From positions 1,860,001-1,924,000 of the forward strand of contig JARFIW010000500.1 of the NCBI GenBank assembly GCA_036346225.1: a stretch of DNA of 64,000 bases, read 5' to 3'. A model generated the notes under the pieces. It saw only the letters and a list, made by a program, of their open reading frames with translations. It had not been told where the DNA came from and did not search any database. Of this stretch, positions 33,205-46,520 are shown piece after piece (position 1 is the stretch's first letter; every line of letters starts with the position of its first letter). This DNA comes from Platerodrilus igneus (Eukaryota; Arthropoda; Insecta; Coleoptera; Lycidae). A program made the position numbers and the translations under genes.

Positions 33205-35149
33205 AACTATAATGTAAAATATATTAGCAACGATACATATAACAACACAATACTTTCAGGATAAAGTAAAAAATTTAGATCAATTACTTGGAATCTGTGC
33301 ACTTGTAACAAATATTAAATCATGTTCCTGAAATCGATAAACTTTACTTCTTACGTTTGTTGTTTCTGGTAATGGTGAATTTATTCTTTATAACCATACA
33401 GTGCCAAGAAGACGAAACTGTGAAATTGGGCACTGCTAACGTAGTTCATATTTCCATTTTTCTATGTTGGTAGTACTTAAATAAATAGTGCATGTTTATG
33501 CTCTCACTGATTTTGTTTATTTTCTCTGGTACTTAAATTTTTACATAAATTTTAATAAAATTTGAGTCATTGGCGACATTGGTCTTTAAAGATAATATCC
33601 CTACATAGGTGTAGGATTAAAATTGGAAAACCCATACAAGAGCGAAGAATGAATAATTATACATTTTTGGTCACTGCATTTCTGAAATTTAAAAATCCAA
33701 AACATATAAAAGATAAATAAATAAAAGCAAAACATTGCTAATCATTCAAAAGTCGTCAATCGTTTGTTACGTTTATTTTGAACATCCTGTATATTTTACC
33801 GGTTACTAATCAATACGCGGTCCAATACATTTTCAACTCAAATCCCTTTTTCTTTAACAACGACAAGTTTAGGCTAAAATTAAATAGTTTACATCCTGTA
33901 TATTTTATTTTCTGCAATAAATACGCTTTCGAATAATTCCTCAATTTGAATCTATTTGCTTTGAAACGTAAAGTTTATTGTGCTAAAATTAAATAGTTTA
34001 TATCCTCTTTAGGTAACCTCCAATTTGTTAAACCTTCCGATAGGGTATAATTGCTTCTTATGTGTTTTCCATCTAAACATTCGTCTACATAGTGTATTGA
34101 ACTATCCGATAAAACCATGTTTTCCAGTTTATAATCGTGTTTCGATAACATGGATGTTGGCGTCATTTAAAATCATTCTGAATTTGATTCTGCAGCTCGT
34201 GCGACGAAATATGTTCTGGATTGCTCGTTCTATTACTTTAAAAGACATGCACGTTTAGTGTTGTCCTGTCAATTAAAGATGTCTTGCATGTATTTGGTGA
34301 GTGTTCCCGCGCTTACCCCCATCTAACCCGATTCATTTTTAGTTTTTTTTTGCTGGAGGCCCCGGGCGTTCTTTCTGGTTGGAGCCCACCTGTTCGCTGC
34401 CGTGTACCAATTACTGTAATTACGATGGTAGCTACATTGTTATGCTGACTTCTTCCTCTCCGCAGTTGGCAAGTTAAGTATCATGACGCAGAGAGGAATG
34501 TGTCTTGTATTCTATTATACATGTCAAGGATTTTGATTTATCAACGGTGGATGGTATAAAACCAGTCTACCATACTTGTTGAACAGCTGATTGGGTTGGT
34601 GCTTTTGGGTATACGTCATTAATTCTTGCTACAACGTGGGCTGTATTTAATGCTTAAGTTTAACACTTGTACTACATTTAAAAAAAACCTAAATTTGCTT
34701 TTAATACCTCCAAATTTAACATATTTGTTAGGGAATAAATTTACATTCAATACCTAAATTTAACATACTTGCGATTGGAAAATTTTAAGCATTCATTTTC
34801 CTTTTTTTATCGAGTTTTATTACATGTTAGCCACGAATTGCACACTTCGTGGATCCACTACTCGATTTGTCCATATAATATAATTGTTGGCGTTGAAAAT
34901 TGATAACGCTTATTTTATTGCATTCTCTTGTTTGTACCGAATTATGTATTTAATTTAATTAATTATTTTGTTATTTTGTTAATAGATAATCGTGGGCGAT
35001 GTACTTTTTTTTTGTTTTTTTGGTATGTAGGTAAATCCCCCCACTCTCCGCGGTAGGTAGTTAGCCTGGTGTTTACGTTTTCTTCCGGCTACGTCATTGT
35101 ACGTAGCACGTTAATGCTTTTAGCGAGTATTTTAGAAGTGTATATTTAC
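33205..35149. other. Unassigned region upstream of ATG9
   Basis: AT-rich. A short block, GCTAAAATTAAATAGTTTA followed by a pyrimidine-rich stretch, occurs twice about 105 bp apart (near 33873 and 33979). Around 34330-34400 there is a GC-richer patch, and GGTATAAAACC near 34554 is TATA-like. An ATG9 promoter would be expected hereabouts, but I cannot place it. Confidence 0.35.
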
Positions 35150-36880
35150 CTCATCAGGATGAGGACACCACAAGGTGATAATTTCTTTAGCAATTTACCT
35201 ATATACAAATCGATAGCTTTACAATAGAGGCAATTGAAATGGCAATAGGAAACCTAAGTAATAAATTGACCTCAGGACCAGATTATATACCTGGTTTTTT
35301 TGTTACAGATTTACATACAATTCTTGCACTGCCACTAAGATTTATCTATAATTTATCTCTGAAAACATACTTTTCCTCCTGTTTGATAATCAGCCAGAAT
35401 TTGCCTTGTTCTTAAGAGTGGTGATCCTAAAAAGATCTATAACTATAAGCTCATAAGTATATTATGCAATTTCTCAAAAGTATTTGAAATTTTATTGTAT
35501 AACCAAATATATCTGTGCATCAAAAATTGCATATCGTCCTGGCAACATAGATTTATGGCAGGCCGCTCTACTGCAAGTAATTTGATGTATTTTACGCAGT
35601 TTGTATCTGAAACTCTTGATTTCGCGAGGACAAGTAGACATGATTTACACAGACTTCACCAAGGTGTTTGATCATATCGATCATAAAATTATCATCAATA
35701 AACCACATGGTTTTGGATTTAGTGAGTTGCTGATACAGCTTTTTCAATCATATCTCAAGAATTGCCAACAGTACGTGGCATATAATAATCACAAATGGAG
35801 TTCCCAGAAATCAAATTTAGGGCCTTTACTGTTTCTTCTTTTTATCAATGATTTGCCGGACTTGTTATTTTGTGAAAAATTATTATATACCGATGACTTA
35901 AAAATATTTTTTTTGAGTAAATACGATTTATGGTTACAAGATACTTAAAAAGCAGATAGATGTTGTACAAAGTTGATGCACAGTCAATAGTTTGCATCTT
36001 AAAATCGGTAAGTGTAAAAATAGTTATGTTTACAAGAAAAGATCAACCAGTTATGTATTGATACACCTGTGATAATGTACAACTCGATAAGCTTACTTCA
36101 GTTCCAGATTTAGGTGTTATATTTGATTTTAAACTGACCTTTTGTGAACATGTGCGCACGACAGGCAGGTCTGCAAGTACATTGTTAGGTCTGATAATTA
36201 GGAACTGCAAATCATTTTCAAGCGAATTAGCTTTGAAAGCATTATTTTATGCGTTTGTCAGAGCTAAACTGGAATATTGTGAACTTATATGGTGCCCACA
36301 TTATCAATATCAAAAAGAATGCTCGGAAAATACTCAAAGAAAACTCTTAAAATTTATGTATCTAAAAATTTGTCAACATTATTCAGCTATAGGTATCGAA
36401 CAGAATGCTCTTCTCTTACAGTTTGGTATGAAATCACTTGAGTATCGCCAAATACTTAATAGTTTGGCGTTTCTGTATAATCTACTACATGACAAGATTG
36501 ACTGTATACAACTACTGTCCCTACTTCTATTTATTGTACCGTGATCTGCGAGTCGTAATACAATGACGTTCTACAATTGCACAGCAATGCTCAAATCTGA
36601 TAATAAAATCTTCAATATATGACAACATGTGTAATAACTTTAACACGATTTATTAAGAGTGTGATATCAATAAATGTATGCTGACAACACTTAAAGCTAT
36701 TGTCAATAACAAGTTTTAGTTTGGCGCAACACAAATTCTTCACATAGTTAGATTTAAATTATATTTGTCTTATACTACAATAGTTAGTAACTCTAGTATT
36801 TCTTTTTGTTTTTCTACAACTTGGGCATTGCCCTGTTATTGCATGTATATCTGTTGGGCAATAATATTAATAATAATAAT
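35150..36880 (+). mobile_element. Jockey/CR1-like LINE, decayed
   Basis: The plus strand reads IEAIEMAIGNLSNKLTSGPD (about 35222-35281), the entry to the reverse transcriptase. Next is MIYTDFTKVFDHIDHKII (35640-35693), then SNLGPLLFLLFINDLPDL and a catalytic box reading LYTDDLKIF (about 35885-35911), with Thr in the variable second position. The C-terminal region at 36152-36544 has STLLGLIIRNCK, KLEYCELIWCPHY and MKSLEYRQILNSLAFLYNLL. It ends with a TTGGGCAATAATATTAATAA tail near 36860-36885. At least four stops or shifts. The 5' end is truncated, so there is no endonuclease. Confidence 0.85.
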
Positions 36881-37029
36881 AAAACAGCATGTGGGGTATT
36901 AAAAAATTTTTAAAATGTTGAATAGCGTGTTCTAAACATTTGAAATAACCATAATGATATTATTTATACAAATTTCGAATATTCGCTATAACAAAAATGT
37001 GTTTGTAGTTAGAATACAATTTTCAGCTT

Positions 37030-37275
37030 ACACACTTAAAAACAGTTCTAATAAGACCACAAGTTATTTGTGACCTAGAGGTGGTATTTGATCCTAAACC
37101 AACATCTACAGGGCACATTAACCAATCTATTTCAAAGAACTGCAGAGTTTGGTTTATTATAAGAAACTGTCTGAAATTTAATATAAACAGGACCCAACAC
37201 AATGCTTCGCCTATGTGAGATTGAACTTTGAATATGTTGCAATTGTACAGAAACCATACTACGAATCTCATTGTA
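37030..37275 (+). mobile_element. LINE fragment beside the palindromic element
   Basis: The plus strand encodes VICDLEVVFDPKPTSTGHIN and WFIIRNCLKF. This is the segment after the catalytic core in Jockey/CR1-like LINEs (compare VIFDFKLTFCEHV at about 36120 in the neighbouring copy). Its downstream limit coincides with the start of the palindromic element at 37276. Confidence 0.65.
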
Positions 37276-37803
37276 ACGATCCATTTCGTACTTGTAAATT
37301 TACTGCCTCCTTAACTAAAAAACCATTTCAGTTTCTATTTATTTGAATATACGGGTTCGCTACGTTGTTATGATTTCAACTTTAGAGTTAGGCAACAAAA
37401 TTTGCTAGTCTTTTATTTGATTTGTAGGTCCGTGTGTTTATGTTATACTTTCTGGTTCCATATCTAGGAATGTATTTTTGGTAAAAAGAATTTCCCAAAT
37501 GTTGGTATTTTAAAATGCAATTGAAACAGAATAACAGAACCAAAAGCGATTTTCAATTATATTTTAAAATAGCAACATATAGGAAATTCTTGATTATCAA
37601 AAACACATGCCTAGATAAGAAACCAGAAAGTATAACCTAAACATGCAGACCTACGAATTAAATAAAAGACTAGCAAATTTGATTGTCTAATTTCCAAACT
37701 TGCAATAATAACAGCATAGCAAACCTGTATACCCAAATAAGTAGAAACTGAAATGGTTTTTAAATCAAGTAGACAGTAAATTTACAAGTACAAAATGGAA
37801 CGT
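37276..37803. mobile_element. Palindromic (foldback) element, MITE-like
   Basis: 528 bp forming one large imperfect palindrome. The left arm starts ACGATCCATTTCGTACTTGT and the right arm, reversed, starts ACGTTCCATTTTGTACTTGT. The arms run about 250 bp each with roughly 80% identity by eye, and nearly no spacer (centre near 37540). Shared internal blocks include AACCATTTCAGTTTCTA and TTTGCTAGTCTTTTATTT. No open frame. The target duplication is unclear, so the superfamily is not assigned. Confidence 0.85.
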
Positions 37804-38227
37804 AACACCATGGCAAATAGTATTAAGGCAATGGGATGCCCTTTCATAAAGTTTATAACATTGAAATCTATCGAATTATATCCCCCAATAATAAATAAAT
37901 TACAAGTAAGATTAGTGCTATTATAGTGGTTAATTCATCATATTTAAAAGATTAAATTAGTGCCTACAAATAGTGATTAAGCTAGTGTTAATGTAAACAA
38001 GACTGTAAATGCTTCTGATTGTGATGGATAATTATTAATTATAAACTTGTATTTATTGAAAATAAAGGCTAAAGGGCAGTAAGATAATTCATTCCAATAT
38101 ATTATACTATGCAATATTATTGTAGTTTTTATTACTTGGGTTATTTGTTTTGTTTTGTTCATCTTTCTTATTTCTTTTTATAACATATTATTCTTATTAA
38201 AATCTTGGCATCAGCCTGTTGGAATTG
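37804..38227. other. Unassigned spacer
   Basis: About 420 AT-rich bases between two inverted-repeat elements. No feature recognised. Confidence 0.4.
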
Positions 38228-38229
38228 TA

Positions 38230-39370
38230 TACAGGACGATTCACTTCATAGAAATATTTTAACTGATGCTTAAGGAAGGGACGAAGATTAATATTTAATA
38301 ATGAAAATTATTTTTTAAAAAATAACGACAAGATTCAAACTGATATTTTTAAAAATATCTGTAAGAATACATGTAAAAGAAAGTGGCGACATACCACAGA
38401 AAGTGATTTGCAAAGAACCAATATTTTTCCAACCAGCAAGTTACTGTAGTCAACAAGTTGTGAATCAAGCATAAGATTCTCAACTTTGCGGGAATACCTA
38501 CTTTACTTGATGTTTAATACGGAAAGTAGAGTAATATTTATGCAAAAAATGTTTTTTCTTACAAATTACAAACTTTCAACAAATGTTTATACAAAGAAAT
38601 GCGTTAAAAATAGATCAATTTCATTGCTGCCCTACGTAATGTATTTATTAAAGCGTGCCAATAGCCTAATTTTATTATCCTTAACTGCAACGGTTAGGGT
38701 AATATTATGTTTAAGCCAACACACCATTCGCAAGTGCATTGCTGGGATATTTTACTTCCTCCTTTAAAATTTTTTTTCTGCGAAATGTTGTTTAACCTAT
38801 TGTTTTGTGGTCATTTAAATATTGGGTCTGGTTTGTTGTTTTGTGGGGTGTCTTAAAAGATAAAGTGTATGACGTTAATGCGAACATTGATCATGTAGGG
38901 CAGTTACTTCAACATGGTATTTTACAAAACCGGCACAGAAGAGCACATTTGTGTATTCAGCAAAATGGAGGGCATTTTGAACACGTTTTGTAAGCAAAAT
39001 TGATTAGTATCTACTTGTACGTGAGTACACACATTTCATAAACATTTGTTTAAGGTTATAAATTTTTAAAAAATCGTGTTTTTTTCATAAACACTAATCT
39101 ATTCCTCTTTTTAAACATCCATTAAAGTAGGTGATTCAGAACTTCATTGGGTAAAGTAACCTACTGATTAGAAAAATAAAGTCGGTTCCTTGCAAGTCAC
39201 TTTCCGTGGTATGTCGCCTCTACTTCACATGTAGACATTTTTAAAAACATTCGTTTAAATTTTAAGTCATTATTTTTTAAAAAATAATTTTTTATGCATA
39301 AATATCAATTTGCAACCCTTTCTTAAGCATCAGTTAAAATATTTCCATGTTTGTTGTGAATCACCCTGTA
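38230..39370 (+). mobile_element. Deleted Tc1/mariner-like element with long inverted repeats
   Basis: The ends are inverted: TACAGGACGATTCACTTCAT on the left and, reversed, TACAGGGTGATTCACAACAA on the right. TA dinucleotides flank them (38228-38229 and 39371-39372), as expected for TA-inserting Tc1/mariner elements. The inverted similarity goes on for about 350-380 bp on each side, including AGTGGCGACATACCACAGAA near 38381 and its reverse near 39210. The spacer carries the last part of a DDE transposase (38820-38993). Most of the transposase is missing, so this copy is non-autonomous. Confidence 0.8.
38820..38993 (+). pseudogene. Mariner-type transposase C-terminal fragment
   Basis: Reads FVVLWGVLKDKVYDVNANID and ends CIQQNGGHFEHVL plus stop. 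In insect mariner-like transposases the C-terminus has LWG-LK-VY followed by about 45 residues and a C-NGGHFE-LL end. The catalytic residues lie upstream and are absent. Confidence 0.7.
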
Positions 39371-42300
39371 TATTAAATAAATAAATAAAAATATAACCAA
39401 GGAAGACCATAATATAGTCAGTCTTGAAATTCTCCTTATACGCGTATATTTTCGAGCAAAGATATTCTTAACTTCCTGACATGTGCCAAGATGTTTTCCA
39501 ATGAAGATGAATCGGTCATACAAAATAGGTTTATAACAAAAAAAAAATAGAGTAGGCACATTTCCCATAAAAGATTACAAATGGAATAATTAATGAAATC
39601 GACTTATTATCTGTGCTATGTATTCATACAACCTTTTATTTATTTGGCAACCCATCATATGCACAAACTTTTTAAAAACATTCACATTCAGGGTTTCTAA
39701 ATCATACACAGTGATGTTTAACTTTTATAAAATAAAATACACTAACTAGGTAATATAATAGACGAAAATGATTTTCGGTAAGACCAGAAAAATCAGTTGT
39801 TTAAAATTCAACTTCAAATAAGAATACTATACTCGTAATATCACGTTTAGTGACTTAGGGTAGACAAATTAAGATAAAAAAAGTCATTTAATTTTGACTC
39901 GTATATTATAATTTCATGAATAGTAGTGTTATTTGAGCATGACATTTCAATAAATTTTACTTCTTTAAAGGAAATTCAGGCAATAAATCTAAGCCACAAA
40001 ACCATAGCTATATTTTTTGTAAAATACATAATTGAACGTAACTCAGGTCAATAACTTATTTCAGAACTGCAAAAGAAAAACAGATTGCAATGTTACGCGT
40101 TACGAATCCGAATACAAAGATGCAGCATGTGTAATTATCATAGTTAGTTTGTAAACAAACCAATTATAATAGTAAATTTGTATAACACAATCAGGTTGCT
40201 TTGAAAGCATTTAGAATAATTAATGAGTAAAAGATTCAGTGAGATTGTCAATTTTCATGTTTCATACAATAATCACCTCATAAATAGGAAAGCTTTTTAC
40301 AATTTCCAGTAGAAAAGAGTAAAATTAACATTGACAGGAAAACAAGTGTAGTGATAGTACATAGTGACTCCAGACAAGGTAATAGTAATATTATTACAAA
40401 GTATTTTAATCGCCTAGATACAGCCGATGACTTGATGGAATTCACAGATATGGTGTGAATGATCTAACCAAATATAACAATACGATACACTGTTATAATG
40501 TAACCAGTAACAGGATTGCTAAATAGATGAGATAGAATTAATTTCGTATCAAACCATATAAAATCACATTTTTTGAGTGATACAAGGTAAACTCAATATG
40601 AAGACCGTAATACAATGACAAACCCCTCGAAGACAGAGAAAGTGGGGGAAAGGACAAGAGCTATACAGTAGATGGAAAAACTCATTAATTACTCGTGAAT
40701 TTATGAGCAGGAAGCATATTGAGGGTAATTCGTTTGTAGTGGTTATAGAAAGGAACAGATTTAGCTAATAGCCAAGTGCAAATGACTCCAGCATGGTAAT
40801 ATCCATAAACTTTAATGTCGACGGCCCCAACACGAAAAAAAGGTTGAACAGATGTTGACAACAATGTAGTTGGAATCCCATTACCTTTCACATTGTGGAC
40901 TCAAGCCTTGTTCATGGAGGTCTCTTTTTAGAATCACCAAAGGACAGAAAACTGCAAGTTATTATAGTATATATTTTTCAATGTGGCGGCATTTGTGAAT
41001 TGATATTCTTAACACAGTAATGAAAGTACAGAATGTGTTATACAGTTTCTGAACTTGAGTATTTTCGGTCTTACGTAATTAAGTTTTACATTTCTTACAT
41101 TGCATGATCACTTGAGTCTTCAATAACAATTTCAACCGCCTTCTCAAGTTAAACGATTACTTATTCATCACACTGTAGGATTTTATTAAAATATTTAGTT
41201 GTAATTTAAAAATGCTTCAATCTATTTTATTCGGGACACAGCGTTTAAATGTGATATTTGATTATCAGAGCATTTGTTTTTGAAAATATTGCCGTGAGGT
41301 GTGTACGTGTTTTCTACAAGGTTTGCAAACACAGGTTTCAATCCATTAAATATTTCCGTTTCGTTATCTTTACACCAAAGTGAGCATAATTATGCATTGG
41401 TTTATGCTACATTTTCTATAATTTTATACTGAAAGTTAGACAACTTCCCTACACACCGTTCATAAGTATATTCCTTGTCGCGTACTTTAGACACGTGTTG
41501 TTTTCAAACGTTGCGACTGGTTCTATTGACAAATGTTAACCGAGTTTTCTTTATCAATAGTTGATTGTACATCACATATATGAAATGATTCCTTTTTAAG
41601 AAACAGTTAGGTTCATTTGTGTAAAATTAGAAATATGTCATCTCTTTTAATAAGATGGCAATTCTAATACCTAGAAGTCAACACTTAACACATTTTGGTT
41701 GAAGATAAATAAATTCATATGATGATATTTTTATATTCCGTCAAGCGATGTTGACTACAAAAAGTTATTGTGTTCCGACCATAAATTCTCTGCACCTTGC
41801 AGACCATGCTTTACAAGGTTAAAAAACAGGGAACGTCATGCCAAACTGGATGGCTTGTTGTTTCTTCACTGCATCATTTTGATGCATTCCTTCATGAAAA
41901 ATTGAGGCTGAATTTTCTTTTTTAAGTTTTTCAGGTTACTCATAGCACAACTGCAGATGTTCCATTGTGGAAATTAAACTTCGCTCAAATCGTCTGAATA
42001 TGCTAATGTGACAGCTGTTATTGGTCATGTATGAATTATTAAATAAATATAAAATGTCACAAAATCTTCCCACATCAAATTGTTTAATATTAAATAATAT
42101 CAGCATTGACTGTCCATAAGATTTTCTATATAAAATTTAGAATTACGGTATTCTTAAGGTGTGACATTACCTAATAATAATTTTTCATTACAGCTGCATC
42201 AAAATGCATTTCGGCCAGTAGATGATTATTTTTTCCTTTTATTGCTGTTAACTATTACCACATAATTTTGTTTGTATTTATTTACACTATGTAAGTATAT

Positions 42301-43554
42301 AGATGCCTTTTATTAAAAATTGTCAAGTATAAACTGCCAGCCATTACATTTTTTTTTACTTATTTAGTATATATATAAAAATTGTGATAAAAGAGTGGCT
42401 GAAAATAATCCACTATATATATTGTAGCGGATTTAAAGGGTTAAATTTGGGTATAAACAATGCAATTTCAAACACCCTGTATAGAGGAAACAACCATAAT
42501 TTACTTGCGAAATTTATTTCATTCATTTAATTTAAAGTAACAAGTATTACCATAATTTGATAATTAGGGATTAAAAATTCGTAGGTTCATAAAGAAAATA
42601 AATTGTATAAGCCAATAGAAATTATTAATTAATTTATTCAGTTTAATTCAAAGGGTTATAACGTCAGAAAACGCCTCAAAGCATGAAAAATGGATAATTC
42701 CAAGGCGAAACGCGTTACTAACAAACAAACAGACGTCGAATATAGGAAATACCTTGAAACGCAAACTCCTAGAAATGTTATTTTAAAACGATCGTTAATT
42801 GAATACCTGCATGTTTTGAAAGGTCGACTTCTATGTATTTTGGAGCATAACAAGCAAGTTTCAAAGAATATTGGTCAACCGACAGTCGCAAAGCACGTAT
42901 ACAACTCCACGTGGAGTAAATAGCACGCGGACAGTAATATCGATTTTCTACCACTCAAACAAGGTTAGAAGGAAACATCTAATATGCATAAGAGAGGAAT
43001 AGAGCTAATACAGGTGGGGTTTTAATACGTTACTGAAATATATCATTGTTCGAAATAGTTAGTTGTACAACAGATGAGCACGGGACAGATGAATGCGAAT
43101 TTTTCGGAAAATAGCATAGCGACGAGCTAAAATTCGGGGAGTTCGAAAACGGTTATACAAAATTTGAAGAAAGAGTTCGTCAATTAAATATTTCGCGTTA
43201 AGAGGGTTGGAGAGGTTACATTTGGAATTGTATAAATACGAAAGGGGAGTTATTAAGTTTCTCTTTGACTTCTTTAATTTGCATCGCTTACGACGTACCA
43301 AACATCTACTAACGAGCTTGTAAGTATTAAAATTTATAAATTAAATAGTACAGTGTTAGATTGTTGTGGCCTGATACTTTGAACGTGGATAGTGTCGAGT
43401 TTATTTATATTTAACTAAGGTACAACGTATACTGTAACAAGCTCGTAACATAAATTAAATTATGCAATAACAAAGAAGTGGAATATACTTGGATTTGGAT
43501 AATGAGTTGGATCTTGAATGAGTAGCATGCAGCGCAACGTAGATGGTGTTCATC

Positions 43555-43563
43555 TATAAATAG
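43555..43563 (+). promoter_or_regulatory. Candidate TATA box
   Basis: TATAAATAG lies in a GC-richer stretch, with a possible splice donor (CCAG/GTAAAG) about 90 bp downstream at 43649-43654. The pattern would fit a short first exon, or the U3/R part of an LTR with AATAAA near 44138. No downstream coding exon was identified. Confidence 0.3.
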
Positions 43564-44396
43564 CTGGAGGCGGCAAGCAGCGCATAACCACTAGGACGAG
43601 GGTTCAGGAACACTATACATCGTCAACGGAGTTGGAATCGTCAAGTTTCCAGGTAAAGCATTAGAATTTGCTGTTTTTTTATAAACTGTGGAAATTATTT
43701 GTGATGTGTGAGAGTGAACTTTGATGGTATTTTTCTTTGTTATTTTGCGTATTGAGAAGAATACGTATAACTAACTTTTATTATGGTATTTGAATATAAA
43801 TCTAAAGGTATACGTAAAAAGCTTATTAATGTTCCTCATGAATTTTATTTTTATTCTTAAGAGTACATGGGGTTTTTTGTGTTTGTAGTAAGAGTATGCA
43901 AAGTAGAAAGCATACAAGTAATAAACTGGATTATCATGAGCTCACCATACTCCAGAGTGTAATAATTAGAAAAAATATAAATAAGGTATTATTTAGGGCC
44001 CATTTACTCCTATTACATTAAATGTGTTTGATATTTCAATTTAAAAACAAGGAATTTACAAAGATATCATTTATTGAGGTGTAACTTGAGCACCGAAATG
44101 TACATAATCTTGAATTATTATTTGTAAATAGTGGTAAATAAATATTGTATGATTGTTGTATTATTTTGTGGTTTTATTGAGAGCGTGCGTGAACGGTAAA
44201 GAGTATGATAGTAAATCTAGGTATCCAAGAGGAGGCCCAACTGAGCTAGCCAGGGAGCTGTTGAAGAAAGTAATGTGATGAAGCAGGAATCCGGGTAAGA
44301 AATTTTTTTTTGAAAATTTTCTATTTTGTGAAATTTTCGATTTTTGTGTAAATTGATAATTTATAAATTAACGAGCTCCAGAGCGAAGTTACACGG

Positions 44397-44398
<2 letters not shown>

Positions 44399-44434
<36 letters not shown>
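44399..44434. repeat. (AT)18 microsatellite
   Basis: 36 bp of uninterrupted AT dinucleotide repeat. Confidence 0.98.
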
Positions 44435-44436
<2 letters not shown>

Positions 44437-45600
44437 TTTATTTAATTTTGTTTTATGTAAATATATTAATGTTGAAAATTAGTTTGAGGTAATTAAGGAG
44501 TATATTAATTATTTTTGTGAAAATTTTTGTACCGTGTAAATCCTGTTTGCCTTGCAGGTAGGTTTCCCTTTTTTGTAACATGTTTTTTTTAATTAATTAA
44601 AGGTGTGTAAATAAACTTTCTCTCATGAGGTTTTCTTTTTCTTTGTGACCCATCCCACTCTGAGAACTTTTAGCTGGCACGATATTCTGTGGATTCCTTT
44701 TTTTGTTGCGGTATTCGGTGTGGGCGGTTTTCTTTGCTTACTTTACTTTTCTTTCTTGTCTGCACGGAATACTGTAACAAACATCAACCATAATGGTAGT
44801 TTATAGTAATTAATTTATTAGATATAAACATTGGGCATTCAAATTTACTTTAAAAAGGTTGAGTACTTGAGTACATTGAAAGTGATGAAACATCCAAAAT
44901 TGAATGTATTTGTGTAATTTAAAATTTTATATATACTCGTTTACAGCAATAATGTTATGACAAAACACAATTGAATTTATTTATGTAATTTAAGAATTTT
45001 TTCTCTTTTATATACCTGTTTACAGGGATAATGTTATGCTTATTGTGGGGAATTAAAGTAGGTGACTCGGTGAAACGAAGGTGTTTGTTTTCTTTGTTTA
45101 AATTGTAAATTGGTCGTAAAAAGAACTCAATTTCACCATAAGACCGACATAAGCAGGATCCTTTGCAAAACTTATCTTCCAGAGGATCGCAATGTAGACC
45201 AGATGAGTTGGCACCTATAATTTAAGACAATGCCAAGAAGTCTTTCAGGGTAAGAATTCATAGTAACATAGCTTGATAAATCTTTTCCATTACTTTTTGC
45301 AATTTATCAATTTGTTTATATAGAGACCCACTCCTATGCCACTGTAGGTAGTCTGTGCACCAGGCTGGAGTGAATAAAATTTTTATTGTACCTTTGATGT
45401 AATAGTTACAAAGTTTCCTTTATGGTCACATATTACTCATTCCAATTTTTGTTTCAATGGCTTTATTATTAGTGGGTCCATCCGATTGAAAATGGCAATT
45501 TGTTAAAATTATTATATACCTGAATTCTTTACATATAAATGATACTAATAGCAAAAAATTATACTAAGGTTAGTCGTGTAAACAATATCACTAAACGTGA

Positions 45601-45963
45601 TATTACTGCGATCAATCATTTAGAGGTCCGTCACGACCTTCAATTAACGTTTTATTACCTTGTTTAGTTGTTTTCAATCGAGACCCGCACTTCGCCTGTG
45701 CCTATCGTAAGCGAAGGGGTGGGAGTGAGTAGACGCTTGGACTGTTGTTTTACTCCTATTTTGATTAGTACAGAATAATTTACAGCTTTGCCAGAATCGT
45801 GTGTTTTATTTTCTGCTGTTTAAGTGTTTTGTTTACGTTGGGATACTAAAACGTACATGCCTGCGTACGCGTACCGTACATAGTACAATTAATACATATT
45901 AGTTTGTTTTCTCCGCTTACTGTGTTTTGATTTGGTGAAAATAAGTGTTTTTTTTTACAGTAA
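45601..45963 (+). other. Upstream region of the transposase-like gene
   Basis: GC-richer than the flanks around 45660-45730. A strong polypyrimidine tract with ACAG (45948-45960) sits 3 bp before the ATG at 45964 and looks like a splice acceptor, so a 5' UTR exon may lie upstream. Confidence 0.4.
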
Positions 45964-46511
45964 ATGGCCAGTGCCGTAAAAACTGGAACAAAAACTTCAT
46001 GTCCAATCTTTGGACCAGGCAAAGACTTTGGTGAACACATTTTATCCACATACTTTGATGTTATGAAGTGCTATATCAATGTGCGTGATGAACTTATGCC
46101 TATCGTTACTTTGAAAGAACCAAACTTTAACGAAATTGCTCAAATTGTCGTAACCAAAGTTCAAAAGATATGGAAAAAGGCTTCAATTCCAATTGTAACT
46201 TTCAACCGTGCTAATCGAATGTTAAAAGACTACCACAAGAAATATATGGGCTTGAAAAAATCCAGTCACAGAAAAGATTTATTTGAACGTAAAGCAGAAC
46301 CCTTTATAAGTGAAGCAAAAACTAAGCTTTTTGATTTAGCCAGCTGCAAATGTGCTGATTTTTCTGCTTGTCATTGTGGAAAAAATGAAAAAATTCCAAA
46401 CATCGAAAAAGCTTTTGTAGAAGATCAGAGAACTGTCAGAAAAATGGTTATTGACGGTATTGACCAGAAAACTATGATAAAATTACTGGCAAAAGAGCAA
46501 CAAAAAACAAG

Positions 46512-46520
46512 AGAAAAAGT
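46512..46520. repeat. 9-bp target-site duplication, left copy
   Basis: AGAAAAAGT, identical to 47425-47433 on the far side of the foldback element. Confidence 0.92.

Larger units (their letters stand above)
39373..45600. other. Long unassigned region
   Basis: About 6.2 kb without a recognised gene. Three open frames look somewhat protein-like but match nothing I know: 40891-40685 minus, 42690-42923 plus, 43301-43059 minus. ACACCCTGTATAG near 42471 resembles the end of the mariner-like element at 39361-39372, but no partner end was found. A microsatellite is at 44399-44434. About 43500-44300 may hold a TATA promoter and possibly parts of an LTR. Confidence 0.35.

Noticed and set aside
42466..42485. 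ACACCCTGTATAG as the end of another mariner-like element
   Set aside because: It resembles the 39361-39372 end, but no matching opposite end or transposase was found nearby.
45846..46049. Minus-strand open frame opposite the start of the transposase-like gene
   Set aside because: It overlaps the coding exon and splice acceptor on the plus strand and has no recognisable content.
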